From positions 1 through 64,000 of the forward strand of contig JAIVFH010000067.1 of NCBI GenBank assembly GCA_025765595.1: a stretch of DNA of 64,000 bases, in the 5' to 3' direction. The notes below the pieces were generated by a model, which was not told where the DNA came from, did not search any database, and worked only from the letters and a program-made list of their open reading frames with translations. Positions within the stretch are counted from its first letter, which is position 1. Each line of letters begins with the position of its first letter. Origin of the DNA: Obelidium mucronatum (taxonomy: Eukaryota > Chytridiomycota > Chytridiomycetes > Chytridiales > Chytriomycetaceae). Below, one piece after another: positions 32,474 through 42,013 of this stretch. The position numbers and the translations under genes were made by a program.

Positions 32474-33643
32474 TTAACAGTATTCGCCTTCCTCCAGTGC
32501 ATCAGTGATGACATCAAGCAGTGGGTCAATTGGATAAGTCCCATCATTCTCTTCCAGAAGGCGCCCAATATACTTCTCGTAAACGTCTTGAACTTGAACA
32601 AGCTCTGTTGCACCATTTACAGCATCAAGCTCATCTTTTGTCATGAAGTTATTGGGTAAGAGTGCAGTAGCCGCTTGTATATGCACCAGTTTCGAATTGT
32701 TAAGGTCAAGTAGATTCGTTAATGCTCTGTCAAAAGTGACAAAATTCAGTTGTCGGCGTGGATTGAAGATTTTGCTGAACTTCTCAAGTTCTTCATGACT
32801 GAAATCGGGTGCATATGTGTTTTCATTTATGGGGTTCTTCCACTCATGTACTGGTTCTCCTGAATCGGTTGGTTTGATGATTTGGAGTCCTGAGTCGCTG
32901 TTCTCTACTAGAATTGGCTGTCCTGCGTTTGACTAGCTAATTGGAACTTTTTTTTCTTTTGGTTTATAGAACTGTGAACTGTTGGAGATGCTGGCTCCAA
33001 GGCGCCCTAGAGTTTGCTTGCAATTGTCACAGGGACATTGTGTTTTCACCACTGTGCCCGCTTTGTTTGATTTAAGTTCTATAGAGATGGTCAGTAGGCT
33101 TTCAAGCATCTTTTCTTGGTCACTTTTGAAGGTTTCTTTTTCCTTGTCGGAGAGCTCATGAATTGATCGGCCCTGATATTTGTCATCCAAAATCTTGATT
33201 TGAATGGCCAGTATACACTGCGACACAGCAGACTCTTCACTACATGAATCCAAAGGATACTGCTCTATTTGGGACCTCGGTGGTTTTTGTAAGAATATCT
33301 CACGTTGCAGGGTAACATCTGGATTCAGCTGGATGTTGTGCTTCCTTAACAGTGTACGTTGCAACTCGGAGAAAACTTGCTGGTTTTCATTCAACTGCTC
33401 AAGACCTTTTTCAAGCTCCTTTTTCAGGAGTGGAGTCGGATTTTTTGAGAGTTGATCATTATACTTTTGACGCATTTCTCCGAAAGGATCCACCAGCTTT
33501 TCCAACGCCTTGCGGCCGGATGAGGATAATCCAAGAAAATTGCCGGCGGGCGAAGCAGTTATACTGGCAAAAACATTCTTAATTGGTCTCATTGCTTGTT
33601 GTTGTTGAACATTCTTGACTCTTGAGTCTTCAAAGAAACCCAC
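32474..33643 (-). pseudogene. unknown coiled-coil protein with one in-frame TAG
   Basis: The frame from ATG (33643, MGFFEDSRVKNVQQQQAMRP) runs to the TAG at 32933-32935, then stays open in the same frame to 32474. That gives 390 codons interrupted by one stop. The first part is rich in Gln, Lys, Glu and Leu, with heptad-like stretches (EKGLEQLNENQQVFSELQRT) and a pair of Cys pairs (CPCDNC). The part after the TAG reads ...ENTYAPDFSHEELEKFSKIF... and ends ALEEGEYC. No family recognised. A single stop in an otherwise intact frame suggests a recent nonsense mutation, stop readthrough, or an intron I fail to see. The gene lies between the CENP-B-like ORF and an ankyrin-like gene that starts divergently. 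Confidence 0.5.
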
Positions 33644-33784
33644 TACAAGAAGTGTGGAATATTTCGCAGCATTTGTAAATGCGTCGATACTGCCTTTGCC
33701 TCTCTATCATGAATATGAGATGGTGCCTGCAGTGAATGAGTCATACCCACCGAAAGCATTCTTTTCTGGAAGGTTTTTGAAAAA

Positions 33785-34948
33785 ATGGCAGTACGTTGGG
33801 TTCAATCACTCTTTACCCAAAACACAGGCGCAGCCAGAACTCATCAGCTAACAACGTTTGACCTCCTTCGAGGATTTATTCGCGACCATCCAAACACTCA
33901 CAGACTGTTGAAGCAGTCTTCTGTGTGGATTTTGTGGAACGAAACAGTTGCAAACCCCGACGTGCATCCATTCACACTAAGACGAAGTCTCCCTTCGATG
34001 GTATTACCGGATCCTATTTCCCGCGCTGAATCAAAGGATTTGATCCGCTGGTTGACACATACTTGTTCGATGGAAGTCTGTGAGCTGGCGAACAATGCAG
34101 CTGTGCTTGGAAATGTGGCCCTGTTGGACTTGATTGCTGAAGAATATCCACAGGATTTGCGGGGCTATGGTGGTGTGTGGTATACGAGAGAAAACATGCT
34201 ACAATCCGTTGTGAGCTCGTTTTCTGCGGTGGATGGAGTCAAATGCAACTTCTTTGCCCAAGACCTCCCTGACTACCAATCCACACCACCGGACAATCAA
34301 GCTGTAGAAGATGTGGCGGATATTTCAATCTTGGATCACGTCCTCAACCACACTTTTAAATTAATTGGAGCACCTTATAGCCATGATGATGACGAAAGAG
34401 TTGTTATTCCAGATGACTATGATGCGTCCAAATGGCAAGTAACCAAAAGCGAAATGGATGCTGTTCTACACACTGCCATACAATATCGCCCTTCCACGCG
34501 TCTACTTCGCCATCTTGTGCAAGACTTGAAATTTCCTCTCAACGCCAATGTTTTTGAGGAAATGGATACCTCTGCAAAGGGGTTCTCTGGATATCCACAC
34601 TTTCGATTCCTGCTAGCTACCAAAGACTCGCACGTGCGTGCACTGATATGGGTACTGTTGATTTTTTTTTCTTGGTTTTTTGTTGAGCCAAATTCCATGA
34701 AATAGGCGCGCCTCAATGATTCTCCTAGCAGCGCTTTAGCCAGTGTCATATACCCCTACTGTATTGCTGACGGATGGAACGAAGATGGGTACAGCGATGT
34801 AATTTGGAATATGGCAAAGGATGCGGTTGTAGCTGGTCAGTTGCTTTCGAGCCAATTGGATAGTGCTATTCAGTTGGTTCAAAAGAGAGCCGAGAATGAA
34901 CAAGACGAGGAGGCAAAGTTGCAAGTTGAAAGAATTTTGGTGGTGTAA
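33785..34948 (+). CDS. ankyrin-like hypothetical protein
   Basis: Two exons; intron 34650-34703 (TATGG/GTACTG to AAATAG/GCG). The product is about 365 residues. One stretch, ANNAAVLGNVALLDLIAEEY, resembles an ankyrin helix pair, and TAIQYRPSTRLLRHLVQDLK is similar, spaced as in poorly conserved ankyrin proteins. The C-terminus ends in a charged helix (RAENEQDEEAKLQVERILVV). No signal peptide or membrane segment. The start ATG has a purine-rich context. An upstream exon (33.64-33.8 kb, minus-gene overlap) is possible. Function unknown. It is the last gene before the split RING/PHD gene. Confidence 0.55.
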
Positions 34949-35098
34949 CAAAAAGCGTTTCCAAGTTTCGTCCTTTTAAAAAAAACATGCAAAGACATCT
35001 ATTTAATATTTTTAGAAATTGGGAACATATGTTTTCATCGTCGCTATTTGGAATGGAACAGGTCCAAATTAGCAATTTCCTCAATTTGTTTTTTTATT

Positions 35099-35400
35099 AT
35101 GACTGAGATCCTCTGCAGCATCTGCCTGATGCAGATGCAGACAGCCGAAGAAGTGGCGCGCGTCGATGCAGCGTGTCGTCATGTATTCCACTTGGCTTGC
35201 CTGAGCCGCTGGGCGCTGGTGACTGCATCGTGTCCGCTGGACCGACTCGCGTTTGCCCAGGCGCACGTGGGCACCAGCGCCGGCGCCGACCCGTTCACAG
35301 TCCGACGCGTTGTCGGCTTTGCGGCGCCGGCGGCTGCCGACTTTGGCGACTCTGACGACGACGGCGCCGACGCGTGCGGCGTCGGCGTCCACCTGGCATC
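35099..35400 (+). pseudogene. RING half of a split PHRF1-like RING/PHD gene
   Basis: ATG at 35099. The frame gives a RING finger CSICLMQM...CRHVFHLACLSRW...CPLDR, the arrangement found in PHRF1/TOPORS-type proteins. It is followed by an acidic DSDDDGADACG, which is where the PHD finger should start. The expected PHD cysteines after DACG are missing: the frame becomes AT-rich, non-homologous sequence from about 35400. The sequence up to that point is conspicuously GC-rich, matching the second half at 39665-40695 and unlike the 4.2 kb between. PHRF1 is a ubiquitin ligase linked to RNA polymerase II. The RING half alone could still be expressed as a short protein. Confidence 0.6.
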
Positions 35401-35499
35401 TTACCAAAGTATCCCTATAATCATGGTGGCATCAACAGCAGCAAACACTTCAATAGATAATCTAAAAATGCAAGAGTGCCATTAACAATTGAATGCAGT

Positions 35500-35612
35500 A
35501 AACTCTGTTAGAAACTCACCAACAATGGCACAATGCAGCCCAATGATGGGTCAAAACGCTGGCACCAGTGGACTCAATCTAAAACGCAAGTGTGTTAACC
35601 ATTGAGCGACTC
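35500..35612 (-). pseudogene. tRNA-like sequence (possible SINE)
   Basis: Read on the minus strand: GGAGTCGCTCAATGGTTAAC (box-A-like), CACTTGCGTTTTAGATTGAG, then GCCAGCGTTTTGACCCATC (box-B-like). The stem fit is partial. It sits close to the left edge of the inserted DNA. Confidence 0.3.
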
Positions 35613-35819
35613 CAACAAAATTGGGAATTCAACTGTATTCAAAGTACTTAGCAACCTGAAAGCATGCCGAGACGGGGGTGCCAGGATGGGCGATGCATGG
35701 GGATGGAGGATGGTCGACTTTGAGTTGGCCATGCAAAAAACAATGATTCAACATAATTATAATAATAGAGTACATAATTATAATAATAGAGTTGCATGCA
35801 TGAATAAACAATAATTTAT

Positions 35820-37028
35820 TTTTTGTCGATTTTGGGTATTTAAGTCCCATTTTTGGGCGGGAATTGCAAAATAGACATTCCTGAAAACAACAACTGTCAA
35901 TGAGCGCGACTACTCTAAGACAACATATGCTGACTATCTCTCTCCACATCTCCCGCGCTTACGAGATCTCAGCGCTTCTCAGTAGTGTGGAGTGTAGATA
36001 CCAGCATGTGTGTTGATGATGTCGCGTCGTTGTAGTTGTTGGTTGAAGGCTGTCTCAATCACTCTGCCGCTGGCAGGGCCCGCTTGCCACCTTGAACTGA
36101 ATGCCAGCAACTTCCAATTTTGGTCATGTAATTTTCGAAAACATCAGTGTAGGATGGGGAGGTTTTCTTTTTGTGTTTGCCATTACTTTCACTCTGCTTA
36201 CCCTTTTTTTATCCACAAACTGACAATGGCACATCAGTATTTGGTATTTTATTGTATGTATTGTGGCTGGTTGTTATTAACTTCTTGTTTTTTAGGGCAG
36301 TTTTTGTTTGCGATTTCTACGACATGTAAACGTCTAGCCTCGTATCTGCTTTCCTCAATCAGAACTTTTTTTTGTTTGGTGCTATAAATTCAATCTTATT
36401 TTTGTGTTTCATTTATTTAAAAAGAGCAAAGCAGTAGCAATTGAAGAACACGTGAACAGTGCCAACATGCCCAAATCGTACGCGTCCGAGCCCTAAACAG
36501 AATGAACCTGAGGCTTCAAGTTCAGAACGCTATCGTTCCCTTTCCTTGTAATACTGGTGGACTTCTATTTCAAGAATCAAAAGGAAATCATATTCGGGTG
36601 CCAAATGGATGTCTGGCCATTCTGCTGTTGGTTTTGGAAATAAACAGAATGCCATTTCCTCGCCAGCGTCGGCGGAAAGCCCTGCTTCTGCTTCTTTATG
36701 TGACACACCCTACTACTGATGGTGGCCCCCTTAAACGCGTTCCTGATGGGAATATGTTTTGAAGCTTGTACCTCTGCACTTTTGATCAGTGGTTATCAAT
36801 TGTACCAAATTTTGGCGGTACAAGCGAGAAAGGAATCACCATTTATAACGTTGCGTATCGTAATCTTCAATGCCGGAGCTATGTTCAGTCAGAATCAGTT
36901 TCATAATATCTGTGGTTAGGTTATCATATTTGAATATTTATTATCTTGTTGGTGTTGCGATACAGACATTAAATGTGTTCTGTTCGGACATTGAAAGCTG
37001 AGCGATTGTTCCACAAACCAAAGAGAAA
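35820..37028. other. AT-rich flank of the inserted nuclease gene
   Basis: Several short frames, none convincing. The ATGCCCAAA at 36468 resembles the start used at 37029 but stops after nine codons, so it may be a remnant of a duplicated first exon. Otherwise nothing is recognised. Confidence 0.4.
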
Positions 37029-39523
37029 AACATGCCCAAAACTAACAACACCTGCTGCTCTCCACCATCTATTGAAACACATTCCGCTTGTCGTTGCGTG
37101 TCTGCAGACCCGCCAACAGTGTCAAAACGCGCTCTTCCCGACCTTCCCGACCTTGCGTCACTGCTTCATAAACTAATCAACAACGCAAGAAGTGCAAAAA
37201 GCGCGTAAGTTAACTGACTCCACTCCCTCGTGGTGCATTCTCTCTTCCTGCTGGCTGGAAGTTTGCTTTTTTAAAATAATGTGGAAATCAGCTTTTCGTG
37301 TCAATCCTTTCCACTGCAACTTGTCCATGACATTGTCGAGTACACTCGAAACTATTGCGATCAATGTCAATGTTTTCCTCATCATCTTGAGCACGCCCCT
37401 TGCGCATCAAAACCCTCATCTCGCTTTGATATCCTTCCAATGAGCTATAACGGTCACGATCAAGTTGTTTCAAGCGGATATACTCCCATGACTGGTCCCG
37501 AAGAGTCTCGATGGGAAGCCGTTAACTATTCACTGCCAAAACCTGTTGAATACAAGACTAGCGTATCATCAACAAAACGAAAGCGGGTATAGTTTATAAA
37601 TTCTCTGTCTAAATTTTTCTACTTGTAAATACTTACTCATTATTCACAGGAGCACGGAAATGCCAAGTATCTTCAATCTCAAGTTCAGCACAGCTCATTG
37701 CAAGCAGGAATTTACTCACAGCAGCAGCGACAGCAGCAGCAGCAACAATTCCAGAAGTACCCCACTTTTAGTGATGGATATGGATATTACCCGCCAAACG
37801 ATTACTCCTACCAGACGATATCGCAGCCGACATTCTACAACCCTGTGGTCCCCAGTGAGAGTGGATATGGATATTACCCGCCAAACGATTACTCCTACCA
37901 GACGATATCGCAGCCGACATTCTACAACCCTGTGGTCCCCAGTGAGAGTGGATATGGATATTACCCGCCAAACGATTACTCCTACCAGACGATATCGCAG
38001 CCGACATTCTACAACCCTGTGGTCCCCAGTGAGAGTGGATATGGATATTACCCGCCAAACGATTACTCCTACCAGACGATATCACAGCCGACATTCTACA
38101 ACCCTGTGGTCCCCAGTGAGAGTGGATATGGATATTACCCGCCAAACGATTACTCCTACCAGACGATATCACAGCCGCCACAGCCAACATTCTACAACTT
38201 AACAACAATTGCGGCCCCTAGTGGGGGGATTCTACCACCAGTGCCAGCCGGTGGAGCTCACGGCGCGGGTGGAGAAGGAAGTACTCCAGAACACAAACAA
38301 AGAGGAAGAAAAGTAAGTCCCGCAATCAACTTCTATTGTGCCTTCCGAGTTCCCAGGTTCAGAAAGCTGTATTAAACAGATTTATTACTGCCAGAAATGT
38401 GAGCACGGAAGTCGTCGCTCCAGGTGTAAGCCGTGTGGAGGAGGCTCTATATGCAAACATGGAAGTATTCGCTCCGAGTGTAAGCCGTGCGAAGGAGGCT
38501 CTATATGCCAACATGGAAGTATTCGCTCCAGGTGTAAGCCGTGTGAAGGAGGCTCTATATGCCAACATGGAAGTATTCGCTATGGATGTCTGGCTTGTGT
38601 GTCCAGTGAAGTGGCAGTCCTGAAGGGCTGGCTGTGTAAAATCTGTCTCACCAATAGAACTAAGGTTGGAATCTGTGGTTCGTGCTACGCGCGAATAGAA
38701 GATGACCCAGTTCATAAAATTGAAGCAATTGTTTTGCAGATTAGAGCATTTGTTTTTCTCTCAAGAATATAATTTTATTTGTGTATAGTCAGTATGCCAT
38801 TTCTTTGGCATGGGTATTGTGTTCAATAAGAACACATATCTTGGGGGAGCTTCGTGTAAGGTTCAACTGGATGGAGCATGCAGCGAGGAGAAAGCCAAGG
38901 GGGCCTATCCAGATATTTTGCTTGTGTTGCTGGACCGTGTCTTGATCGTGGAAGTTGATGAGAATCGACACCGCTTTTACGAACAATCTTGTGAGCTTGC
39001 TCGCTATGATACACTACAGTTTGGAAGCACCACCCTCCTACCAAGCAGAATTGTCCGATTCAACCCGCATGACACTCCAAATGTTCAGCTGGATCTGACA
39101 GCAAAATTGCGCATTCTGATTCAAAGAATCCGTGATTACCTTAACGAGGAACTTGATATTGATGCGGCACCCGTTGAATCAGTCCAGTTCTTGTTCTACG
39201 GGCAGGTAGGTGAATTCAATTTTCCTGTTTTGCTTAACATCAAGCTACAACAGGGGAGCGAACATCGCACCTTTGCTGATCAAGCTGCATCCACATTGTC
39301 AGTCTTCCCGGATATTAATGATTTGACAATGTCATTAGATGCAGATGTAATGGCATTTGTTTTGTCTGATCTAATGTCTGCGGACACTTCAACTGCTGGA
39401 TCTGTTGTAAGCAAAATTCGCGAGCTCGGCGGTCGCGAAAATCGGTGCGACGCTTTTTCCTCACGCACTGGCAGGAGATGTTCGGCGGTTGGAGTTGGAG
39501 TTGTTGGGTGTTTTCATGTCTGA
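37029..39523 (+). CDS. Cys/His-repeat protein with PD-(D/E)XK-type nuclease domain
   Basis: I join about six exons (roughly 730 codons). Exon 1 starts MPKTNNTCC. Exon 2 has CDQCQCFPHH. Exon 3 is Gln-rich and carries a 29-residue tandem repeat. Exon 4 has repeated CKPCEGGSICQHGSIRSR units (Cys/His zinc-binding type). Then comes a domain with PDILLVLLDRVLIVEVDENR and later SRIVRFNPHD. The order of Cys/His repeats followed by PD...E-x-D and RFNP is that of a nuclease-like family I associate with large DNA viruses of algae/protists, oomycetes and other protists. The Asp of PDILL and the E-V-D form the likely PD-(D/E)XK centre. Key joins: AGAAAA/GTAAGT to AAACAG/ATT (38377), and a 37-nt intron at 38750-38786. 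It lies inside the DNA splitting the PHRF1-like gene, consistent with a homing or selfish nuclease. Confidence 0.65.
37775..38180 (+). repeat. 87-bp tandem repeat in coding sequence (about 4.6 copies)
   Basis: Near-perfect copies starting at 37775, 37862, 37949, 38036 and 38123. Each encodes a 29-residue unit beginning GYGYYPPNDYSYQTISQPTF. The Tyr/Pro/Gln/Ser composition is that of a disordered, self-associating linker. The near identity of the copies implies recent expansion. Confidence 0.9.
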
Positions 39524-39664
39524 TTCTAGTTTTAGGTAGCGCTCAAAAACTCCAACGTATGTTCCAGACATTCACGAATGAAACAGAGGGGAAAAATTGT
39601 GATGTTTAATTTGTGTGGTGGTTGAAAAGGGGTTTTTTTTATGTTAACAAATGAAGCTGCGAGG

Positions 39665-40695
39665 CCCCACAGACAGCTTTGTTTTTGTGCGCCAGACTTC
39701 GACGGGTGCCGCGGGGCGCATGGTTCTGCGGCGAGTGTCGCGCGCGTGTTGTTCGGGAGCGGCCGGCCGCCACGCCGCTGTCGCAGGCGCTGCTGGAGCA
39801 GCCGCGGGATGCGCGGCGTCCTCGAGTCTCGCGTGCGCAGGCCCTGAGAGAGATTAGGCAGGACCTGGCCCAGGAGCGCGTCGGTAGGATCGCGGAGGTT
39901 ACTGTCGTTGCTGCTTCAAACAAAGGGACAGACGACTTTATCACGAACGACGACGATCACGATGAAGCTAGCTCAGTTCTGCTACGCTATATTCAACTAT
40001 ATAAAGGTCGCGGAAAGAATGTTGTTTGGGAGTCGGTTTCAACATCACAACCAGGAAAAAATGTGGGTTCAGTCACAAGTCTGGCAGCCAGTTACAAACG
40101 GAAAAGAGAAAGGGAAGCACAGGAAGCTGCGGCTGAAAAACTTGTGCAGCAACAGCAACAGCAAACCAATGTCAAAGGAGATTTCTCGTTGGATTCCATA
40201 TGGTCGCAGTTGGATTCCTCTATTGCAAAGAAAAAAAGAGCATCAACTGCGCCTTTAGTTCATTGTGCGCGTTTAGATTCAATTGGGTCTGTGTCATTCC
40301 CGCGCTCCGTTTCGTCTTCAAGCTCCTGTGTTTCTTCACGTGCAGCAACCTGTATGAATAACCCCCCTGTCTCTGACGTCAATACAGCACGGCCTCATGC
40401 ATCAACAAAGACATCAATAAATCCACTGAAACCCACAATAACTTCATCGGCACCCATAACTTCATCGGCACCAATATTAGCCCGTGAATCTGACCTGCAC
40501 GTGAAACAAGACATTTTCGCTCAAGTCAAACAAGTTTTGGATCCATATTATAAGCGGAAAGAAGTTTCGAAAGAGGCATACAAGACTATCGCAAAGCAGG
40601 CAACAGAAATGATATTCTCTCATCGGAAAGGAAAGTGGAAAGAGCTACAAACGGATGAGATAACGAAAGTTGTGTGTGAACTTATAAAGCAATAA
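39665..40695 (+). pseudogene. PHD/C-terminal half of the split PHRF1-like gene
   Basis: The frame reads LCARLRRVPRGAWFCGECRA, the second half of a PHD finger (the last Cys pair before and after the conserved Trp). The His-x-x-Cys and earlier pairs are missing upstream. It continues as a low-complexity basic/Ser-rich region and ends in KQVLDPYYKRKEVSKEAYKT...FSHRKGKWKELQ. The latter is similar to the conserved C-terminal end of PHRF1-type proteins that links them to RNA polymerase II. The first 190 bases are GC-rich like the RING half at 35099-35400. No ATG fits a natural start at the PHD end. An internal ATG at 39721 lies in another frame, so this half is probably not translated as a normal protein unless spliced across the insertion. 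Confidence 0.6.
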
Positions 40696-41014
40696 ATATG
40701 TAAATATTAGAGCAAGTAAACTGAAGACAATGGTCGAAAATGATTAATCATGACTCACAAACACGATTGAGTCAAAGCCGAGCGAGTACGCATTTAAAAA
40801 TATAGAAAAATATTAACCGTTACTTTCATATCTAAATTATTAATAAATAAAATAACTCTCTCATGTCATGTTACAATGACGTCATTTGTTTGTCAGGGTT
40901 CTTTCATTTTTCGTTGATGTCGCAATCGCATTTGGAACAAATTCGCAATCGTCACGCTTTTGCTCTATAAAAAGACTGACCCTGCCACAATCCCCTCATC
41001 CCACTTGAAGTTTT
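40696..41014. other. intergenic
   Basis: AT-rich sequence with a GACTCA element at 40751-40756 and a TATAAAA at about 40966. It is probably the promoter of the following gene. No further gene. Confidence 0.4.
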
Positions 41015-41848
41015 ATGCATATGCCAGTCTCTACTATTACCACAGCTACTCGCCGAAATATGCCATCAACTCTTATTCACACTCGCTCTGTATATCCAAT
41101 GACTCCAGTGTCTGTGGCACAGAAGGCCACCACAACTACCACCAAGACTGACTCACTTGTACACTCTCCAATCTATCTTTTCGCTTACGGCTCTTTGATC
41201 AACCCACTGTCACTCAAACGAACAATCGGGCGACAAGAGTCTGCAGTTCCTGTTCGCGTGGCTGGTTTTCGCCGGTGGTGGGGCTTCAGATGTGCCCGCC
41301 GCTCTTACACCGCAGTTTCCATTGCTCACACTGGTCGAACAGAAGACATGGTCAACGGAGTTTTGATTCCAGTCTCTACTTCTGATCTAGTTCATCTGGA
41401 TGAACGGGAGGCGGGCTACCTGCGGCGAGAAATCTCCATCAAAGATGTGGCTGCCTACACATCTGGACTCCAACTTCAAAACGCTACCGTCTTTGCCTAT
41501 GTCTTGGAGGAAGATGAAGGGTACGACTCGGATGGGTCTGTTGCCTCCAGCACTACAAGTCACGTTGCCTGCCCCTTGGTTCCAATCCCCCAATCATATG
41601 TTGACTGCATCTTGACTGGTGCACTGATGGAGCACGGACACGCCTTTGCAAGAGACTTTGTGCAGTGGACTCAAGGCTGGCACCAGGGCCACTGGATCAA
41701 TGACCGGTATGCTCCCGAGTCGGTGAAACGATATGTGCCCAACACGCAAGCGGGTGAATCAGATGTTGCTGAGTCTGTTGCTCAGTCTGTGGACTCGCTG
41801 TTGAAGAGTTTGATTCCTCAGGCGTTTGAGGCGCGTGTGCAAGTGTAG
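41015..41848 (+). CDS. gamma-glutamyl-cyclotransferase-like (GGACT/AIG2-like) protein
   Basis: Single exon, 277 codons. After a Thr/Ser-rich N-terminal stretch comes YLFAYGSLINPLSLKRT, the YGSL motif that binds the substrate in the gamma-glutamyl cyclotransferase fold. Next come VRVAGFRRWW and VNGVLIPVSTSDLVHLDERE, with the Glu (DERE) at the position of the catalytic acid. The C-terminal part (WTQGWHQGHWINDRY) is also found in proteins of this family with a longer tail. The reaction would be release of 5-oxoproline from gamma-glutamyl amines or peptides; the exact substrate is not determinable. A TATAAAA lies about 50 bases upstream. No signal peptide. Confidence 0.8.
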   Translation: MHMPVSTITTATRRNMPSTLIHTRSVYPMTPVSVAQKATTTTTKTDSLVHSPIYLFAYGSLINPLSLKRTIGRQESAVPVRVAGFRRWWGFRCARRSYTAVSIAHTGRTEDMVNGVLIPVSTSDLVHLDEREAGYLRREISIKDVAAYTSGLQLQNATVFAYVLEEDEGYDSDGSVASSTTSHVACPLVPIPQSYVDCILTGALMEHGHAFARDFVQWTQGWHQGHWINDRYAPESVKRYVPNTQAGESDVAESVAQSVDSLLKSLIPQAFEARVQV

Positions 41849-42013
41849 AACTGCTTTGTGTGTTGACGCACTGTGCATATTATTTTTTCATTAGTCCCCC
41901 TTTGCAACATATGAATTCTATAGAGCATTTCAGCATCATTGAGTGTCTTTTAATAAACAGTACATATTCCATTTTACTTTTTTCTGTTTCCTTTTACATA
42001 AGCTCCACGCAAA

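Larger units (their letters stand above)
35400..39665 (+). mobile_element. inserted DNA carrying a nuclease gene
   Basis: About 4.2 kb of AT-rich DNA separating the RING half and the PHD/C-terminal half of a PHRF1-like gene. It contains tRNA-like sequence near its left edge, short AATTATAATAATAGAGT duplications (35755-35790), a nuclease gene (37029-39523) and no recognisable transposase. Boundaries are inferred from where the host frame ends (about 35400) and resumes (about 39665). About 25 residues of the expected PHD finger are missing, so insertion probably came with a small deletion. I see no clear target duplication. Confidence 0.55.
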
